NCBI RefSeq assembly: GCF_050948175.1
Contig: NC_135204.1
Coordinates: forward strand, 797,473-861,472
Direction of reading: 5' to 3'
From: Xylocopa sonorina
Lineage: Eukaryota; Arthropoda; Insecta; Hymenoptera; Apidae
Length of the DNA: 64,000 nt
Shown: piece after piece, positions 10,311 to 24,900 of the stretch
Position numbering within the stretch: the first letter of the stretch is position 1
Layout of the letters: each line of letters opens with the position of its first letter
Position numbers and translations under genes: made by a program
Notes under the pieces: generated by a model
Seen by the model: only the letters and a program-made list of their open reading frames with translations
Told to the model about the DNA's origin: nothing
The model's database searches: none

Positions 10311-12056
10311 TCCAGCTTCAAGACTGTCGCAGATGAAATAGTGCGAAATAGTAATAATACGCGAGCGTACTCGTGGAATAGAGTCGAAGGAGATTGTAGT
10401 ATAATAAAGAGACATCGAATCGGGTAAAATTAGTGTATATTCTATGAATACTCTCCTAATACAAACACTAAGACTATGTTACTAAATATGAGTACAAAAT
10501 GAAATAGAGATGAGACTAAGTTATAATAAAGACTCCTCTATGGGAGATGGAATAGAAACGACTGCATTGGAGCTGGTAGCTCGTTGCAGGATACAGCGGA
10601 GGCAGATTCGATCTGCTCCGTTCGGCGTTCGGATTAGAAGCCTCGTATCGGAAGCACGTTCGCCACCTCCTCGGGTCGCGCCGCGCGCGAGTCTCTGGGC
10701 TCTTGCGGTGGGGCAGGCGGTGGAGTAGGGCGGCCGCTCGGCCCTCGTGATGGGGCGGCCGGTCGGAGTGGGGTGCGGCTCACGTTGAGCGTGAGCCGCG
10801 AGCGTCGAGTGTGCGCGCGAGGGCATCGCAGATTATCTCTAATCGAACTTAGAATTCGACATGTGTGTTGTAGTGTGTATGTACACAGCCGTGTAGCGTG
10901 CTTAACCTAAGGTTACACGTATGGAGGGTAAGTATGTGGGTACGTGCTGATGTACTCTACGTCCTTGTAGCTCTGTCTCCTCGTCCTGAGGCGCCGGGAC
11001 GCCGTGCGGTCCTCGCACATATGCTGCGGTTGCAGATGCTGACGGATGAGCGGTTGCTGGACCTGGAGCACGCCGGAGGGTGGCAGGCGTCACGCCTGAC
11101 GTTACCGTAGACATCTAGAATTACTATTCCGTGGCAAGGTAGTTTGGCATTTACATGCTTTTGAAGTGTAGACGAGATATACATAACACTCCGCAATGAA
11201 TATTATATCTTATCATGAGACATAGAAATGAGATGCGATATCGCGTTTTAAGAAGCATTTGAACTCTATTGCTTCGATACGTAGAAATCTGCAAACGATA
11301 TTTCCTAGCAAGGAATTGTCGAATTTACATTCATTTGAAGTTTATACGGGATATACATAACACTCCACAATGAATATTATATCTAATCATGAAACATAGA
11401 AATGAGATGCGATATCCCGTTTTAAGAAGCATTAGAACTCTATTGCTTCGATAAGTAGACTTCTGCAAATGCTATTTCCTAGCAAGGAACTGTCGCATTT
11501 ACATTCTTTTGAAGTGAATACGAGGCATACATGACACTTCGCAATGAATATTATACCTTATCATGAAACATAGAAATGAGATGCGGTATTTGGATTAAGG
11601 AGCATTAGAACTCTATTGCTTCGATACGTAGACTTCTGCAAATGCTATTTCCTAGCAAGGAAGTGTCGCATTTACATTCTTTTGAAGTGAATACGAGGCA
11701 TACATGACACTTCGCAATGAATATTATACCTTATCATGAAACATAGATATGAAATGCGACATCTCGTTTTAAGACGCATTACAACTCTATTGTTTCGATA
11801 CGTAGACATCTGCAAACGATATTTCCTAGCAAGGAAGTGTCGCATTTACATTCATTTGAAGCGTATGCAAGGTATAAGTGACACTTCGCAATGAATATTA
11901 TATCTTATCATGAAACATAGAAATGAGTTGCCATATCGAGTTTGGAGAAGCATTAGAACTCTATTGCTACAATACGTAGACTTCTGCAAACGCTATATCC
12001 AAGAAAGGAAGTGTCGCATTTACATTCTTTGAAGTGATTACGAGGTATACATGACA

Positions 12057-15000
12057 CTTCGCAATGAATATTATATCTTATCAGGAAACATAGAAATGAG
12101 GTGCGACATCTCGTTTTGAGACGCATTAGAACCCTATTGCTACGATACGAAGACTTCTACAAACGCTATTTCCTAGCAAGGAAGTGTCGCATTTACATAC
12201 TTTTGAAGTGAATACGAGGTATACATCACACTTCGCAATGAATATTATATTTTATCATGAAACATAGAAATGAGATGCGATATCCAGTTTTAAGAAGCAC
12301 TAGAAATCTATTGCTTCGATACGTAGACATCTGCAAACGATATTTCCTAGCAAGGAAATGTCGCATTTACTTTCATTTGAAGTGTATGCGAGGTATAAGT
12401 GACACTTCGCAATGAATATTATACCTTATCATGAAACATAGATATGAAATGCGACATCTCGTTTTAAGACGCATTAGAACCCTATTGCTACGATACGTAG
12501 ACATCTGCAAACGCTATTTCCGAGCAAGGAAGTGTCGCATTTACATTCTCTTGAAGTGAATATGAGGTATACATAACACTCCACAATGAATATTATATCT
12601 TATCATGAAACATAGAAATGGGATGCGATATCGCGTTTTGAGAAGCATTAGAACTCTATAGCTACGATACGTAGACTTCTGCACACGATATTTCCTAGCC
12701 GGGAAGTGTCGCATTTACATTCATTTGAAGTGTATGCGAGGTATAAGTGACACTTCGCAATGAATATTATATCTTATCATGAAACATAGATATGAAGTGC
12801 GATATCACGATTTAAGCAGCATTAGATCTCTATTGCTACGATACTTAGACATCTGCAAACGCTATTTCCTAACATGGAAGTATCGCATTTACATCCTTTT
12901 GAAGTGAATACGAGGTATAGATGACACTTCGCAATGAACATTATATCTTATCATGAAACGTAGATATGAAGTGCGATATCACGATTTAAGCAGCATTAGA
13001 TCTCTATTGCTACGATACTTAGACATCTGCAAACGCTATTTCCTAACATGGAAGTATCGCATTTACATCCTTTTGAAGTGAATACGAGGTATAGATGACA
13101 CTTCGCAATGAACATTATATCTTATCATGAAACGTAGAAGTGAGATGCGATATCGCGTTTTATGAAAAATTAGAACTCTACTGCTACGATACGTAGACAT
13201 CTGCAGACGCTACTTCCTAGCAATGAAGTGTGGCATTTACATTCATTTGAAGTCTATGCGAGGTATAAGTGAAATTTCGTAATGAATATTATATCATATT
13301 ATGAATCATAGAAATTAGATGGGATATCGCCTTATAAGAAGCATTAGAACATTATTTCATCGATATGTAGACATCAGCAAACGCTGTTTCCTAGCAAGGA
13401 AGTGTCGCATTTTCCTTCCTTTGTAGTGAATACGAGGTATACATAACACTGCACAATGAATATTATATCTTATCATGAAACATAGAAATAAGATGCGATA
13501 TCGCGATTTATGAAGCATTAGAACTCTCTTGCTTCGATACGTAGACATCTGCAAACGCTACTTCCTAGAAAGGAAGTGTCGCATTTGCATTCTTTTGAAG
13601 TAAATACGAGGTACACATGACACATCGCAATGAATATTATATCCTATCATGAAACATAGGAATGAGATGCAATATCTCATTTTAAGAAGCATAACAACTC
13701 TATGCTACGATACGGGGACATCTGCAAACGCTACTTCCTAGCAAGGAAGTGTCGCATTTACATTCTTTTGAAGTGAATACGAGGTATACATAACACTGCA
13801 CAATTAATATTATATCTTATCATGAAAAATAGAAATGAGATGCGATATCGCGATTTAAGAAGCATTACAACTCTATTGCTTCGATACGTAGTCATCTGCA
13901 AACGCTACTTCCTAGCAAGGAAGTATCGCATTTACATACTTATGAAATGAGTACGAGGTATACATGACACTTCGCAAAGAATTTTACATCTTATCATGAA
14001 ACATAGAAATGAGATGCGATATCGCGATTTAAGAAGCATTAGAACTCTATTGCTTCGATATGTAGACATCTGCAAACGCTATTTCCTAGCAAGGAAGTGT
14101 CGCATTTACATTCTTTTGAAACGAACACGAGGTATACATAACACTGCACAATGAATATTATATCTTATCATGAAACATAGAAATAAGATGCGATATCGCA
14201 ATTTATGAAGCATTAGAACTCTCTTGCTTCGATACGTAGACATCTGCAAACGCTACTTCCTAGCAAGAAAGTGTCGCATCTACATTCATTTGAAGTGAAT
14301 ACGATGTATACACATCGCAATGTATATTATATCTTATCATGAAACATAGAAATGGGATGCGATATCGCGGTTTAAGAAGCATTGGAACTCTATTGCTTCG
14401 ATACGTAGAAATCTGCAAACGCTACTTCCTAGCAAGGAATTGTCGCATTTACATTCGTTTGAAGTGAATACGCGGTATACATGACACTTCGCAATGAATA
14501 TTATATCTTATCTCGAAACATAGAAGTGAGATGCGATATCGCGATTTAAGAAGCACTAGAGCTCTATTGCTACGATACGTAGACATCTGCAAACCTTACT
14601 TCCTAGCAAGGAAGTGTCACATTTACATTCTTTTGAAGTGAATACGAGGTATACATATCACTTCGCAATGGATATTATATCCTATCATGAAACATAGAAG
14701 TGTGATGCGATATCGCGTTTTAAGAAGCATTAGAACTCTGTTGCTACGATACGTAGACATCTGCAAACGCTACTTCCTAGCAAGGAAGTGCCGCATTTAC
14801 ATTCTTTTGAAGTGAATACGAGGTATAAATAACACTTTGCAATGAATATTATATCTTATCATGAAACATAGAAATGAGATGCGATATGACGATTTAAGAA
14901 GCATTAGAACTCCATTGCTTCGATACGTAGACATCTGCAAACGCTACTTCCTAGCAAGGAAATGTCGCATTTACATTCATTTTAAGTGTATGCGAGGTAT

Positions 15001-18000
15001 ACATGACACATCGCAATGAATATTTTATATTATCATGAAACATAGAAATGAGAAGCGATATCGCGTTTTGAGAAGCATTAGAACTCTAATGCCACGATAC
15101 GTAGACACCTGCAAACGCTACTTCCTAGCAAGGAAGTGTTGCATTTACATTCATTTTATGTGTATGCGAGGTATACATGACACATCGCAATGAATATTAT
15201 ATATTATCATGAAACATAGAAATGAGATGCGATATGACGATATAAGAAGCATTAGGACTCTATTGCTTCGATACGTAGATATCTGGTAACACTATTTTCT
15301 AGCAAGGAGCTGTCGCATTCACATTCATTTGAAGTGAATACGAGGTATTCATAACACTGCACAATGAATGTTATATCTTATCATGAAACATAAAAATGAG
15401 AAGCGATATGGCGATATAAGAAGCATTAGATCCCTATTGCTTCGATACGTTGACAACTGCAAACGCTACTTCCCAGCAAGGAAGTGTGGCATTTACATTC
15501 TTTTGAAAGGAATACGAGATATACATGACGGATCGCAAAGAATATTACATCTTATCATGAAACGTAAATATGAGATGCGATATGACGATTTAAGAAGCAT
15601 GAGAAAACTATTGCTTCGATACGTAGACATCTGCAAACGCTATTTCCTAGCAAGGAAGTGTCGCATTTACATTCTTTTGAAGTGAATACGAGGTATTCAT
15701 AACACTGCACAATGAATATTATATCTTATCATGAAACATAGAAATGAGATACGATATGACGATTTAAGAAGCATTAGAACTCTATTGCTTCGATACGTAG
15801 ACATCTGCAAACGCTACTTCCTAGCAAGGAAATGTCGCATTTACATTCTTTTGAAGTGAATACGAGGTATACATAACACTGAACGATGAATATTGTATCT
15901 TATCATGAAACATAGAAATGAGATGCGATGTCTCGTTTTAAGAAGCATTAGAACTCTATTGCGACGATACGTAGACAACTGCAAACGCTATTTCTTAGCA
16001 AGGAAGTGTCGCATTTTCATTCATTTGAAGTGAATACGAGGTATACATGACACTTCGCAATGAATATTATATCTTATCATGAAACATAGAAATGAGGTGC
16101 GATATCGCGATTTAAGAAGAAATTGAACTCTATTGCTTCGATACGTAGACATCTGCAGACGCTATTTCCTAGCAAGGAAGTGTCGCATTTACATTCTTTT
16201 GAAATGAATACGAGGAATACATAACACTGCACAATGAATATTATATCTTATCGTGTGACATAGAAATGAGATGCGATATCGCGATTTAAGAAGCATTTGA
16301 ACTCTTTGCTTCGATACGTAGACATCTGCAAACGCTACTTCCTAGCAAGGAAGTGTCGCATTTACAATCTTTGGAAAGGAATACGAGGTATACATGACAC
16401 TTCGCAATGAATATTATATCTTATCATGAAACATAGAAGTGAGATGCGATATGACGATTTAAGAAGCATTAGAACTCTATTGCTTCGATACGTAGACATC
16501 TGCAAACGCTACTTCCTAGCAAGGAAGTGTCGCATTTACATTCTTTTGAAGTGAATACGAGGTATACATAACACTGCACAATGAATATTATATCTTATCA
16601 TGAAACATAGAAATGAGAAGCGATATGGCGATATAAGAAGCATTAGATCCCTATTGCTTCGATACGTTGACAACTGCAAACGCTACTTCCTAGCAAGGAA
16701 GTGTCGCATTTACATTCATTTTAAGTGTATGCGAGGTATACATGACACATCGCAGTGAATATTATATATTATCATGAAACATAGAAATGAGGTGCGATAT
16801 GACGATATAAGAAGCATTAGAACTCTATTGCTTGGTTACGTAGATATCTGGAAACACTATTTCCTAGCAAGGAACTGTCGCATTCACATTCATTTGAAGT
16901 GAATACGAGGTATTCATAACACTGCACAATGAATATTATATCTTATCATGAAACATAGAAATGAGATGCGATACCGCGATTTAAGAAGCTTTGGAACTCT
17001 ATTGCTTCGTTACGTAGATATGTGCAAACGCTATTTCCTGGCAAAGAAGTGTCGCGTTTACATTCTTTTGAATTGAATACGAGGTATACATGACACTTCG
17101 CAGTGAATATTCTATATTATCATTAAACATAGGAATGAGAAGCTATATGGCGATATAAGAAGCAATAGATCCCTATTGCTTCGATACGTTGACAACTGCA
17201 AACGCTACTTCCTAGCAAGGAAGTGTTGCATTTACATTCATTTTAAGTGTATGCGAGGTATACATGACACATCGCAATGGATATTATACATTATCATGAA
17301 ACATAGAAATGAGATGCGATATGACGGTATAAGAAGCATTAGGACTCTATTGCTTCGATACGTAGATATCTGGTAACACTATTTCCTAGCAAGGAGCTGT
17401 CGCATTCACATTCATTTGAAGTGAATACGAGGTATTCATAACACTGCACAGTGAATATTATATCTTATCATGAAACATAGAAATGAGAAGCGATATGGCG
17501 ATATAAGAAGCATTAGATCCCTATTGCTTCGATACGTTGACAACTGCAAACGCTACTTCCTAGCAAGGAAGTGTCGCATTTACATTCTTTTGAAGTGAAT
17601 ACGAGGTATACATAACACTGCACAATGAATATTATATCTTATCATGAAACATAGAAATGAGATGCGATAACGCGATTTAAGAAGCATTACAACTCTATTG
17701 CTTCGATACGTAGTCATCTGCAAACGCTACTTCCTAGCAAGGAAGTATCGCATTTACATACTTATGAAATGAGTACGAGGTATACATGACACTTCGCAAA
17801 GAATTTTACATCTTATCATGAAACATAGAAATGAGATGCGATATCGCGATTTAAGAAGCATTAGAACACTATTGCTTCGATACGTAGATATCTGCAAACG
17901 CTATTTTCTGGCAAGGAAGTGTCGCGTTTACATTCTTTTGAATTGAATACGAGGTATACATAACACTTTGCAATGAATATTATATCTTATCATGAAACAT

Positions 18001-20268
18001 AGAAATGAGATACGATATGACGACTTAAGAAGCATTAGAACTCTATTGCTTCGATACGTAGATATCTGCAAACGCTACTTCCTAGCAAGGAAATGTCGCA
18101 TTTACATTCTTTTGAAGTGAATACGAGGTATACATAACACTGCACAATGAATATTATATCTTATCATGAAACATAGAAATGAGATGCGATATGGCGATAT
18201 AAGAAGCATTAGAACTCTATTGCTTCGAAACGTAGACATCTGCAAACGCTACTTCCTAGCAAGGAAGTGTCGCATCTACATTCCTTTGATGTGAATACGA
18301 GGTATACATAACACTGCACAATGAATATTACATCTTATCATGAAACATAGAAATGAGATGCGATGTCGCGTTTTAAGAAGCATTAGAACCCCAGTGTTTC
18401 GATACGTAGACATCTGGAAACGCTATTTCGTAGCAAGGAAGTGTCGTATTTACATTCTTCTGAAGTGATTACGAGGTATACATAACACTGCACGATGAAT
18501 ATTATATCTTATCATGGAACATAGAAATGAGATGAGATATCGCTTTTTAGGAAGCATTAGAACACTTTTGCTACGATACCTACACATCTGCAAACTCTAT
18601 TTCCTAGCAAGGAAGTGTCGCATTTACATTCTTTTGAAGTGAATACGAGGTATACATAACACTAAACAATGAATATTACACCTTATCATGAAACATAGAA
18701 ATGAGATGCGATGTAGCGTTTTAAGTAGCATTAGCACTCTATTGCTACGCTACGTAGACATCTGCAAACGCAATTTCCTAGCATAGAAGTGTCGCATTTA
18801 CATTCTTTTGAAGTGAATACGAGGTATACATAACACTGCACAATGAATATTATATCTTATCATGAAACATAGAAATGAGATGCGATAACGCGATTTAAGA
18901 AGCATTAGAACACTATGGCTTCGATACGTAGATATCTGCAAACGCTATTTCCTGGCAAGGAAGTGTCGCGTTTACATTCTTTTGAATTGAATACGAGGTA
19001 TAAATAACACTTTGCAATGAATATTATATCTTATCATGAAACATAGAAATGAGATACGATATGACGATTTAAGAAGCATTAGAACTCTATTGCTTCGATA
19101 CGTAGACATCTGCAAACGCTACTTCCTAGCAAGGAAATGTCGCATTTACATTCTTTTGAAGTGAATACGAGGTATACATAACACTGCACAATGAATATTA
19201 TATCTTATCATGAAACATAGAAATGAGATGCGATAACGCGATTTAAGAAGCATTAGAACACTAATTCTTCGATACGTAGTCATCTGCAAACGCTATTTCC
19301 TAGCAAGGAAGTGTCGCATTTACATTCATTTGAAGTGTATGCGAGGTATACATGACACTGCGCAGTGAATATTATATATTATCATGAAACATAGAAATGA
19401 GATGCGATATCGCGAATTAGCCTGCTTTAGAAATCTATTGCTTCGATACGCAGACATCTGCTATTGCTATTTCCTAGCAGGGAAGTGTCGCATTTACATT
19501 CATTTTAAGTGTATGCGAGGTATACGTGACACATCGCAATGAATATTTTATATTATCATGAAACATAGAAATGAGAAGCGATATCGCGTTTTGAGAAGCA
19601 TTAGAACCCTAATGCCACGATACGTAGACACCTGCAAACGCTATTTCCTGGCAAGGAAGAGTCGCATTTACATTCATTTGAAGTATAGTCGAGATATACA
19701 TAACAGTGCACAATGAATATTATATCTTATCATGAAACATAGAAATGAGATGCGATATGGCGGTTTAAGAGGCATTAGAAAACTATTGGTTCGATACGTA
19801 GACATCTGCAAACGCTACTTCCTAGCAAGGAAGTGTCGCATTTACATTCTTTTGAAAGGAATACGAGGTATACATGACACTTCGCAATGAATATTATATC
19901 TTATCATGAAACATAGAAGTGAGATGCGATATGACGATTTAAGAAGCATTAGAACACTATTGCTTCGATACGTAGACATCTGCAAACGCTACTTCCTAGC
20001 AAGGAAGTGTCGCATTCACATTCTTTTGAAGTGAATACGAGGTATACATAACACTGCACAATGAATATTATATCTTATCATGAAACATGGAAATGAGACG
20101 CGATGTCTCGTTTTAAGAAGCATTAGAACTCTATTGCTACGATACGTAGACAACTGCAAACGCTATTTCTTAGCAAGGAAGTGTCGCATTTTCATTCATT
20201 TGAAGTGAATACGAGGTATACATGACACTTCGCAATGAATATTATATCTTATCATGAAACATAGAAAT
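12057..20268 (+). repeat. Higher-order duplication, copy 1 (about 8.2 kb)
   Basis: This segment matches 21951-29988 almost base for base. The offset is 9,894 bp at 12061, becomes 9,720 after about 13000, returns to 9,894 around 13500 and to 9,720 after about 14800. Each change equals one 174-bp monomer. Copy 1 has an extra monomer at about 12955-13128 (a tandem duplicate of 12781-12954) and another near 14700-14870, and lacks one present in copy 2 near 23220-23390. Rare private variants in both copies, such as GAATTAGCCTGCTTTAG at 19410 and 29130, show the relationship is real and recent. Confidence 0.93.
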
Positions 20269-21950
20269 GGGATGCGATATCGCGTTTTTAGAAGCATTAG
20301 AACTCTATAGCTACGATACGTAGACTTCTGCAAACGATATTTCCTAGCAGGGAAGTGTCGCATTTACATTCATTTGAAGTGTATGCGTGGTATAAGTGAC
20401 ACTTCGCAATGAATATTATATCTTATCATGAAACATAGATATGAAGTGCGACATCTCGTTTTAAGAAGCATAAGAACTCTATTGTATCGATACGTAGAGA
20501 TCTGCAAACGATATTTCCTAGCAAGGAAGTGTCGCATTTACATTCATTTGAAGTGTATGCAAGGTATAAGTGAGACTTCGCAATGAATATTATATCTTAT
20601 CATGAAACATAGAAATGTGGTGCGACATCTCGTTTTGAGACGCATTAGAACCCTATTGCTACGATACGTAGACTTCTACAAACGCTATTTCCTGGCAAGG
20701 AAGTGTCGCATTTACATTCTTTTGATGTGAATACGAGGTATACATCACACTTCGCAATGAATATTATATCTTATCATGAAACATAGAAATGAGATGCGAT
20801 ATCCAGTTTAAGAAGCATTAGAAATCTATTGCTTCGATACGTAGACATCTGCAAACGATATTTCCTAGCAAGGAAATGTCGCATTTACTTTCATTTGACG
20901 TGTATGCGAGGTATAAGTGACACTTCGCAATGAATATTATACCTTATCATGAAACATAGATATGAAGTGCGACATCTCGTTTTAAGAAGCATAAGAACTC
21001 TATTGTATCGATATGTAGAGATCTGCAAACGATATTTCCTAGCAAGGAAATGTCGCATTTACTTTCATTTGACGTGTATGCGAGGTATAAGTGACACTTC
21101 GCAATGAATATTATATCTTATCATGAAACATAGAAATGTGGTGCGACATCTCGTTTTGAGACGCATTAGAACCCTATTGCTACGATACGTAGACTTCTAC
21201 AAACGCTATTTCCTGGCAAGGAAGTGTCGCATTTACATTCTTTTGATGTGAATACGAGGTATACATCACACTTCGCAATGAATATTATATCTTATCATGA
21301 AACATAGAAATGAGATGCGATATCCAGTTTAAGAAGCATTAGAAATCTATTGCTTCGATACGTAGACATCTGCAAACGATATTTCCTAGCAAGGAAATGT
21401 CGCATTTACTTTCATTTGAAGTGTATGCGAGGTATAAGTGACACTTCGCAATGAATATTATACCTTATCATGAAACATAGATATGAAATGCGACATCTCG
21501 TTTTAAGACGCATTAGAACCCTATTGCTACGATACGTAGACATCTGCAAACGCTATTTCCGAGCAAGGAAGTGTCGCATTTACATTCTTTTGAAGTGAAT
21601 ATGAGGTATACATAACACTCCACAATGAATATTATATCTTATCATGAAACATAGAAATGGGATGCGATATCGCGTTTTGAAAAGCATTAGAACTCTATAG
21701 CTACGATACGTAGACTTCTGCAAACGATATTTCCTAGCAGGGAAGTGTCGCACTTACATCCATTTGAAGTGTATGCTAGGTATAAGTGACACTTCGCAAT
21801 GAATATTATATCTTATAATGAAACATAGATATGAAGTGCGACATCTCGTTTTAAGAAGCATAACAACTCTATTGTTTCGATACGTAGAGATCTGCAAACG
21901 ATATTTCCTAGCAGGTATAAGTGTAGCAGGTATAAGAAGGTATAAGTGAG
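20269..21950 (+). repeat. Short-period higher-order satellite between the two long copies
   Basis: About ten monomers with their own nested copies. A three-monomer block (marked by TGTGGTGCGACATCTCGT then GATATCCAGTTTAAGAAGC) appears at about 20620, 21140 and 21990; the first two are about 520 bp apart. A monomer with GAACTCTATAGCTACG appears at 20305 and 21685. Near 21905-21950 a monomer is collapsed to three copies of an AGGTATAAG-like string. Confidence 0.85.
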
Positions 21951-24900
21951 ACTTCGCAATGAATATTATATCTTATCATGAAACATAGAAATGTGGTGCG
22001 ACATCTCGTTTTGAGACGAATTAGAACCCTATTGCTACGATACGTAGACTTCTACAAATGCTATTTCCTGGCAAGGAAGTGTCGCATTTACAATCTTTTG
22101 ATGTGAATACGAGATATACATCATACTTCGCAATGAATATTATATCTTATCATGAAACATAGAAATGAGATGCGATATCCAGTTTAAGAAGCATTAGAAA
22201 TCTATTGCTTCGATACGTAGACATCTGCAAACGATATTTCCTAGCAAGGAAATGTCGCATTTACTTTCATTTGAAGTGTATGCGAGGTATAAGTGACACT
22301 TCGCAATGAATATTATACCTTATCATGAAACATAGATATGAAATGCGACATCTCGTTTTAAGACGCATTAGAACCCTATTGCTACGATACGTAGACATCT
22401 GCAAACGCTATTTCCGAGCAAGGAAGTGTCGCATTTACATTCTCTTGAAGTGAATATGAGGTATACATAACACTCCACAATGAATATTATATCTTATCAT
22501 GAAACATAGAAATGGGATGCGATATCGCGTTTTGAGAAGCATTAGAACTCTATAGCTACGATACGTAGACTTCTGCACACGATATTTCCTAGCAGGGAAG
22601 TGTCGCATTTACATTCATTTGAAGTGTATGCGAGGTATAAGTGACACTTCGCAATGAATATTATATCTTATCATGAAACATAGATATGAAGTGCGATATC
22701 ACGATTTAAGCAGCATTAGATCTCTATTGCTACTACACTTAGACATCTGCAAACGCTATTTCCTAACATGGAAGTATCGCATTTACATCCTTTTGAAGTG
22801 AATACGAGGTATAGATGACACTTCGCAATGAACATTATATCTTATCATGAAACGTAGAAGTGAGATGCGATATCGCGTTTTATGAAAAATTAGAACTCTA
22901 CTGCTACGATACGTAGACATATGCAGACGCTACTTCCTAGCAATGAAGTGTGGCATTTACATTCATTTGAAGTCTATGCCAGGTATAAGTGAAATTTCGT
23001 AATGAATATTATATCATATTATGAATCATAGAAATTAGATGGGATATCGCCTTATAAGAAGCATTAGAACATTATTTCATCGATATGTAGACATCAGCAA
23101 ACGCTGTTTCCTAGCAAGGAAGTGTCGCATTTTCCTTCTTTTGTAGTGAATACGAGGTATACATAACACTGCACAATGAATATTATATCTTATCATGAAA
23201 CATAGAAATGAGATGCGATACCGCTATTCAAGAAGCACTAGAACACTATTGCTTCGATGCGTAGACATCAGCAAACGCTGTTTCCTAGCAAGGAGGTGTC
23301 GCATTTACATTCTTTTGAAACGAATATGAGGTATACATAACACTGCACAATGAATATTATATCCTATCATGAAACATAGAAATAAGATGCGATATCGCGA
23401 TTTATGAAGCATTAGAACTCTCTTGCTTCGATACGTAGACATCTGCAAACGCTACTTCCTAGAAAGGAAGTGTCGCATTTGCATTCTTTTGAAGTAAATA
23501 CGAGGTACACATGACACATCGCAATGAATATTATATCCTATCATGAAACATAGGAATGAGATGCAATATCTCATTTTAAGAAGCATAACAACTCTATGCT
23601 ACGATACGGGGACATCTGCAAACGCTACTCCCTAGCAAGGAAGTGTCGCATTTACATTCTTTTGAAGTGAATACGAGGTATACATAACACTGCACAATTA
23701 ATATTATATCTTATCATGAAAAATAGAAATGAGATGCGATATCGCGATTTAAGAAGCATTACAACTCTATTGCTTCGATACGTAGTCATCTGCAAACGCT
23801 ACTTCCTAGCAAGGAAGTATCGCATTTACATACTTATGAAATGAGTACGAGGTATACATGACACTTCGCAAAGAATTTTACATCTTATCATGAAACATAG
23901 AAATGAGATGCGATATCGCGATTTAAGAAGCATTAGAACTCTACTGCTTCGATATGTAGACATCTGCAAACGCTATTTCCTAGCAAGGAAGTGTCGCATT
24001 TACATTCTTTTGAAACGAACACGAGGTATACATAACACTGCACAATGAATATTATATCTTATCATGAAACATAGAAATAAGATGCGATATCGCAATTTAT
24101 GAAGCATTAGAACTCTCTTGCTTCGATACGTAGACATCTGCAAACGCTACTTCCTAGCAAGAAAGTGTCGCATCTACATTCATTTGAAGTGAATACGATG
24201 TATACACATCGCAATGTATATTATATCTTATCATGAAACATAGAAATGGGATGCGATATCGCGGTTTAAGAAGCATTGGAACTCTATTGCTTCGATACGT
24301 AGAAATCTGCAAACGCTACTTCCTAGCAAGGAATTGTCGCATTTACATTCGTTTGAAGTGAATACGCGGTATACATGACACTTCGCAATGAATATTATAT
24401 CTTATCTCGAAACATAGAAGTGAGATGCGATATCGCGATTTAAGAAGCACTAGAGCTCTATTGCTACGATACGTAGACATCTGCAAACCTTACTTCCTAG
24501 CAAGGAAGTGTCACATTTACATTCTTTTGAAGTGAATACGAGGTATACATATCACTTCGCAATGGATATTATATCCTATCATGAAACATAGAAGTGTGAT
24601 GCGATATCGCGTTTTAAGAAGCATTAGAACTCCATTGCTTCGATACGTAGACATCTGCAAACGCTACTTCCTAGCAAGGAAATGTCGCATTTACATTCAT
24701 TTTAAGTGTATGCGAGGTATACATGACACTTCGCAGTGAATATTATATATTATCATTAAACATAGAAATGAGAAGCTATATGGCGATATAAGAAGCAATA
24801 GATCCCTATTGCTTCGATACGTTGACAACTGCAAACGCTACTTCCTAGCAAGGAAGTGTTGCATTTACATTCATTTTATGTGTATGCGAGGTATACATGA

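Larger units (their letters stand above)
9696..11107 (-). mobile_element. Unclassified interspersed element, copy 2
   Basis: A 1.4 kb non-satellite segment that is homologous, in reverse orientation, to 44811-46332. Shared blocks, read on the minus strand, are the start AACGTC(C/A)(A/G)GCG followed by a C-rich stretch (copy 2 near 11060-11105), a GC-rich block with CTCCGACCGGCCGCCCCAT (near 10750), a paired GGTTAGAGCG motif (near 10220 and 10305) and a small open frame (10099-9824). No RT, transposase or clear terminal repeat is visible, so the class is unknown. Satellite lies on both sides, and TAGACATCTAG occurs in both flanks about 30 bp out of register, so a simple short target duplication cannot be defined. 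Confidence 0.75.

Noticed and set aside
10510..11196. Open frames on both strands in 10510-11196
   Set aside because: They lie in the GC-rich part of the unclassified element, overlap one another and are not conserved in the second copy.
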